A DNA stretch of 6,155 nt from GCA-020348445 sp965372465 (GTDB lineage: Archaea; Thermoplasmatota; Thermoplasmata; GCA-020350865). The stretch's first letter is position 1. Each line of letters starts with the position of its first letter. Position numbers and translations under genes: made by a program. Below the pieces are notes generated by a model. That model was not told the origin of the DNA. It saw only the letters and a program-made list of their open reading frames with translations, and did not search any database. The stretch is from contig CBDVCK010000234.1 in the NCBI GenBank assembly GCA_965372465.1, positions 1-6,155 of the forward strand. The letters run 5' to 3'. Shown in pieces: positions 5,515 to 6,155 of this stretch.

Positions 5515-5614
5515 GCCGAGGTGGCCCAGCCTGGTAAGGCGCGAGCCTGGAGATATTCTTACCAGCCAGCTCGTGGTGCTTTGCACCTCGGGAGTTCGAA
5601 TCTCCCCCTCGGCG
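5515..5614 (+). tRNA. tRNA-Ser (anticodon GGA) with a 15-nt intron
   Basis: The gene folds as a complete class II tRNA. The acceptor is GCCGAGG with CCTCGGC (5607-5613). The D-stem is GCC/GGC and the anticodon stem is CGAGC (5542-5546) with GCTCG (5569-5573). The long variable arm is GGTGC-TTT-GCACC (5575-5587), and the T-arm is GGGAG-TTCGAAT-CTCCC (5590-5606). The spliced loop is CTGGAGA, with anticodon GGA at 5549-5551 reading UCC and UCU serine codons. The long variable arm, the anticodon and G at the discriminator position (5614) all say serine; leucine tRNAs would have A there. CCA is not encoded. Mature length after splicing is 85 nt. It lies between an operon on the minus strand and a surface-protein gene on the plus strand. 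Confidence 0.95.
5553..5567 (+). other. tRNA intron with canonical bulge-helix-bulge
   Basis: The intron ATATTCTTACCAGCC lies between positions 37 and 38 of the tRNA, the commonest archaeal site. CTGG (5547-5550) pairs with CCAG (5562-5565) to form the 4-bp central helix. The flanking 3-nt bulges are AGA (5551-5553) and CCA (5566-5568), and the anticodon stem closes one side. The cut sites fall after the second base of each bulge. The intron-side helix is only two pairs with a TTCT loop. This is the substrate shape of the archaeal splicing endonuclease EndA. Confidence 0.9.
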
Positions 5615-5636
5615 TATTATATTATTTTATAGCTAA

Positions 5637-5678
5637 GCCGAGGGATCAAAGCTATTTTATTTAAAGGAGATTTGAACT
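5637..5678 (-). repeat. Inverted, split copy of the tRNA-Ser 3' end
   Basis: GCCGAGGG (5637-5644) and GGAGATTTGAACT (5666-5678) are the reverse complement of two adjacent blocks of the tRNA, 5606-5613 and 5593-5605, with one mismatch in 21 bases. A 21-base AT-rich stretch (5645-5665) separates them. In RNA the one mismatch would be a G-U pair, so the trailer could pair with the T-arm and acceptor strand of its own tRNA. Confidence 0.6.
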
Positions 5679-5725
5679 AGTAGGAAACCGAATACCAGCA
5701 ATAATTAACCGAGGTTACCTACGCA

Positions 5726-5742
5726 AGTTCGAATCTCCCCCT
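5726..5742 (+). repeat. 17-nt direct copy of the tRNA-Ser T-arm
   Basis: AGTTCGAATCTCCCCCT is identical to 5593-5609 in the tRNA, 133 bases upstream. TACCAGC at 5693-5699 also matches the tRNA intron end (5560-5566) at the same 133-base offset, but the 26 bases between are unrelated. The 5' half of the T-stem is changed (GCAAG) and the last acceptor bases are missing, so this is a remnant and not a functional gene. It may be a decayed tRNA copy or a relic attachment site. Confidence 0.7.
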
Positions 5743-5789
5743 AATTCTTAAAATCCATATTTAAACAGTAAAAATACCACTCCACAATA

Positions 5790-5799
5790 CTTAATATAT
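5790..5799 (+). promoter_or_regulatory. TATA-like box for the surface-protein gene
   Basis: CTTAATATAT lies about 50-60 bases before the ATG at 5848. A second candidate, CATAATATAA, lies at 5809-5818. The first predicts a leader of about 28 bases that includes the GAAGGGG ribosome-binding site at 5835-5841; the second would leave about 10 bases. Confidence 0.45.
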
Positions 5800-5847
5800 C
5801 AAGAATCCATAATATAATAGTTGAGTCAGGCAAAGAAGGGGCCAAAG

Positions 5848-6155
5848 ATGAACAGAAAGGTAAGATGTCTAATAACAATTCTGACTATGGTAATAGGGGG
5901 AATTACCTGCTCATCTACGTTTTTGCCTTCTCATGTTGAGGCCTACACGCCACACGATCCAATTTTAATTGAAGGAAATGAAAATTTCGCTTCAATGGCC
6001 GCAAACGAAAGCTGGCCAGGGAATGGTACCGAAGAAAATCCATATATTATCGAGGGGTATGAAATAAACTACTCCAGGGAAGCAATTGCAATTCAATCGA
6101 CAACCGTCTTTTTTGTGATAAGGAATTCAATTATTAATTATGGAAATATGGAACT
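5848..6155 (+). CDS. Secreted surface protein, right-handed beta-helix (NosD/PbH1-like), 3' end outside window
   Basis: The frame is open from ATG 5848 to the window edge (102 codons), so the C-terminus is not seen. A signal peptide is clear: basic MNRKVR, a hydrophobic core of about 15 residues (LITILTMVIGGIT), then a polar region ending near SHVEA. The mature part begins PHDPILIEGNENFASMAANESWPGNGTEENPYIIEGYEIN. This resembles the opening of archaeal NosD-like parallel beta-helix surface proteins, in which a PI-I-G, G-G-T-x-x-x-P-Y-I-I-E-G cap precedes repeated strands. The following IAIQSTTVFFVIRNSIINYG looks like the first helical rung. GAAGGGG (5835-5841) is six bases from the ATG. The protein is probably exported and cell-wall or surface associated; its substrate is unknown. 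A Cys at 21 could suggest a lipobox but the context is weak. Confidence 0.82.
   Translation, partial: MNRKVRCLITILTMVIGGITCSSTFLPSHVEAYTPHDPILIEGNENFASMAANESWPGNGTEENPYIIEGYEINYSREAIAIQSTTVFFVIRNSIINYGNME

Noticed and set aside
5263..5664. Plus-strand open frames (133 and 65 codons) across the tRNA
   Set aside because: They read straight through a fully folded tRNA gene and its repeats; translation of structured RNA sequence explains them.
1..6155. CRISPR array, insertion sequence or replication origin
   Set aside because: There are no regularly spaced repeats, no transposase or integrase frame, and no cluster of origin-type repeats in the window.

Overview
The window looks archaeal, most likely a euryarchaeon of the Thermoplasmatota or a related group. 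The evidence is a Cbf5-type pseudouridine synthase with a PUA domain, a short archaeal cytidylate kinase, a DUF106 (EMC3/Oxa1-like) membrane protein, an archaeal dihydroneopterin aldolase (MptD family), an archaetidylserine synthase/decarboxylase pair, TATA-box promoters, and a tRNA-Ser whose intron sits in a textbook bulge-helix-bulge. The lineage is inferred from gene content and order, not from a search.

Layout. Bases 1-718 (+ strand) look accessory: the 3' part of a PIN-domain (VapC-like) RNase, then a short unrecognised ORF behind a TATA-like element and a perfect 14-bp palindrome. Bases 726-5289 are on the minus strand and are read from right to left. The first unit is DUF106 - cmk - cbf5 (gaps of 1 and 2 bases), driven by a TATA box near 5345. 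The second unit is asd - assA/pssA - mptD (overlapping junctions), with its own TATA-like box near 3080. A separate unrecognised gene (726-1355) follows behind a T5 tract and another TATA-like box. Bases 5290-5847 form a non-coding hub around an intron-containing tRNA-Ser(GGA) (5515-5614), surrounded by partial direct and inverted copies of pieces of that tRNA. From 5848 a secreted beta-helix/NosD-like surface protein starts on the + strand and runs off the window.

How the genes work together. The DUF106-cmk-cbf5 unit joins membrane-protein insertion, CMP/dCMP phosphorylation and box H/ACA-guided rRNA pseudouridylation, a pairing kept with translation and secretion genes in many archaea. The asd-assA pair makes archaetidylserine from CDP-archaeol and serine and decarboxylates it to archaetidylethanolamine, so amino-phospholipids are predicted in the membrane. 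MptD adds a pterin step (dihydroneopterin to 6-hydroxymethyl-dihydropterin) on the route to methanopterin- or folate-type cofactors.

The most unusual part is 5437-5742. It holds a 22-nt exact copy of the tRNA-Ser 5' end lying 78 nt upstream of the gene, an inverted copy of the tRNA 3' end split by 21 nt in the trailer, and a further 17-nt direct copy of the T-arm. This could be debris of tRNA duplication or of integration at the tRNA, or structured leader and trailer RNA. The sequence alone does not decide. No complete new defence or mobile system is visible.
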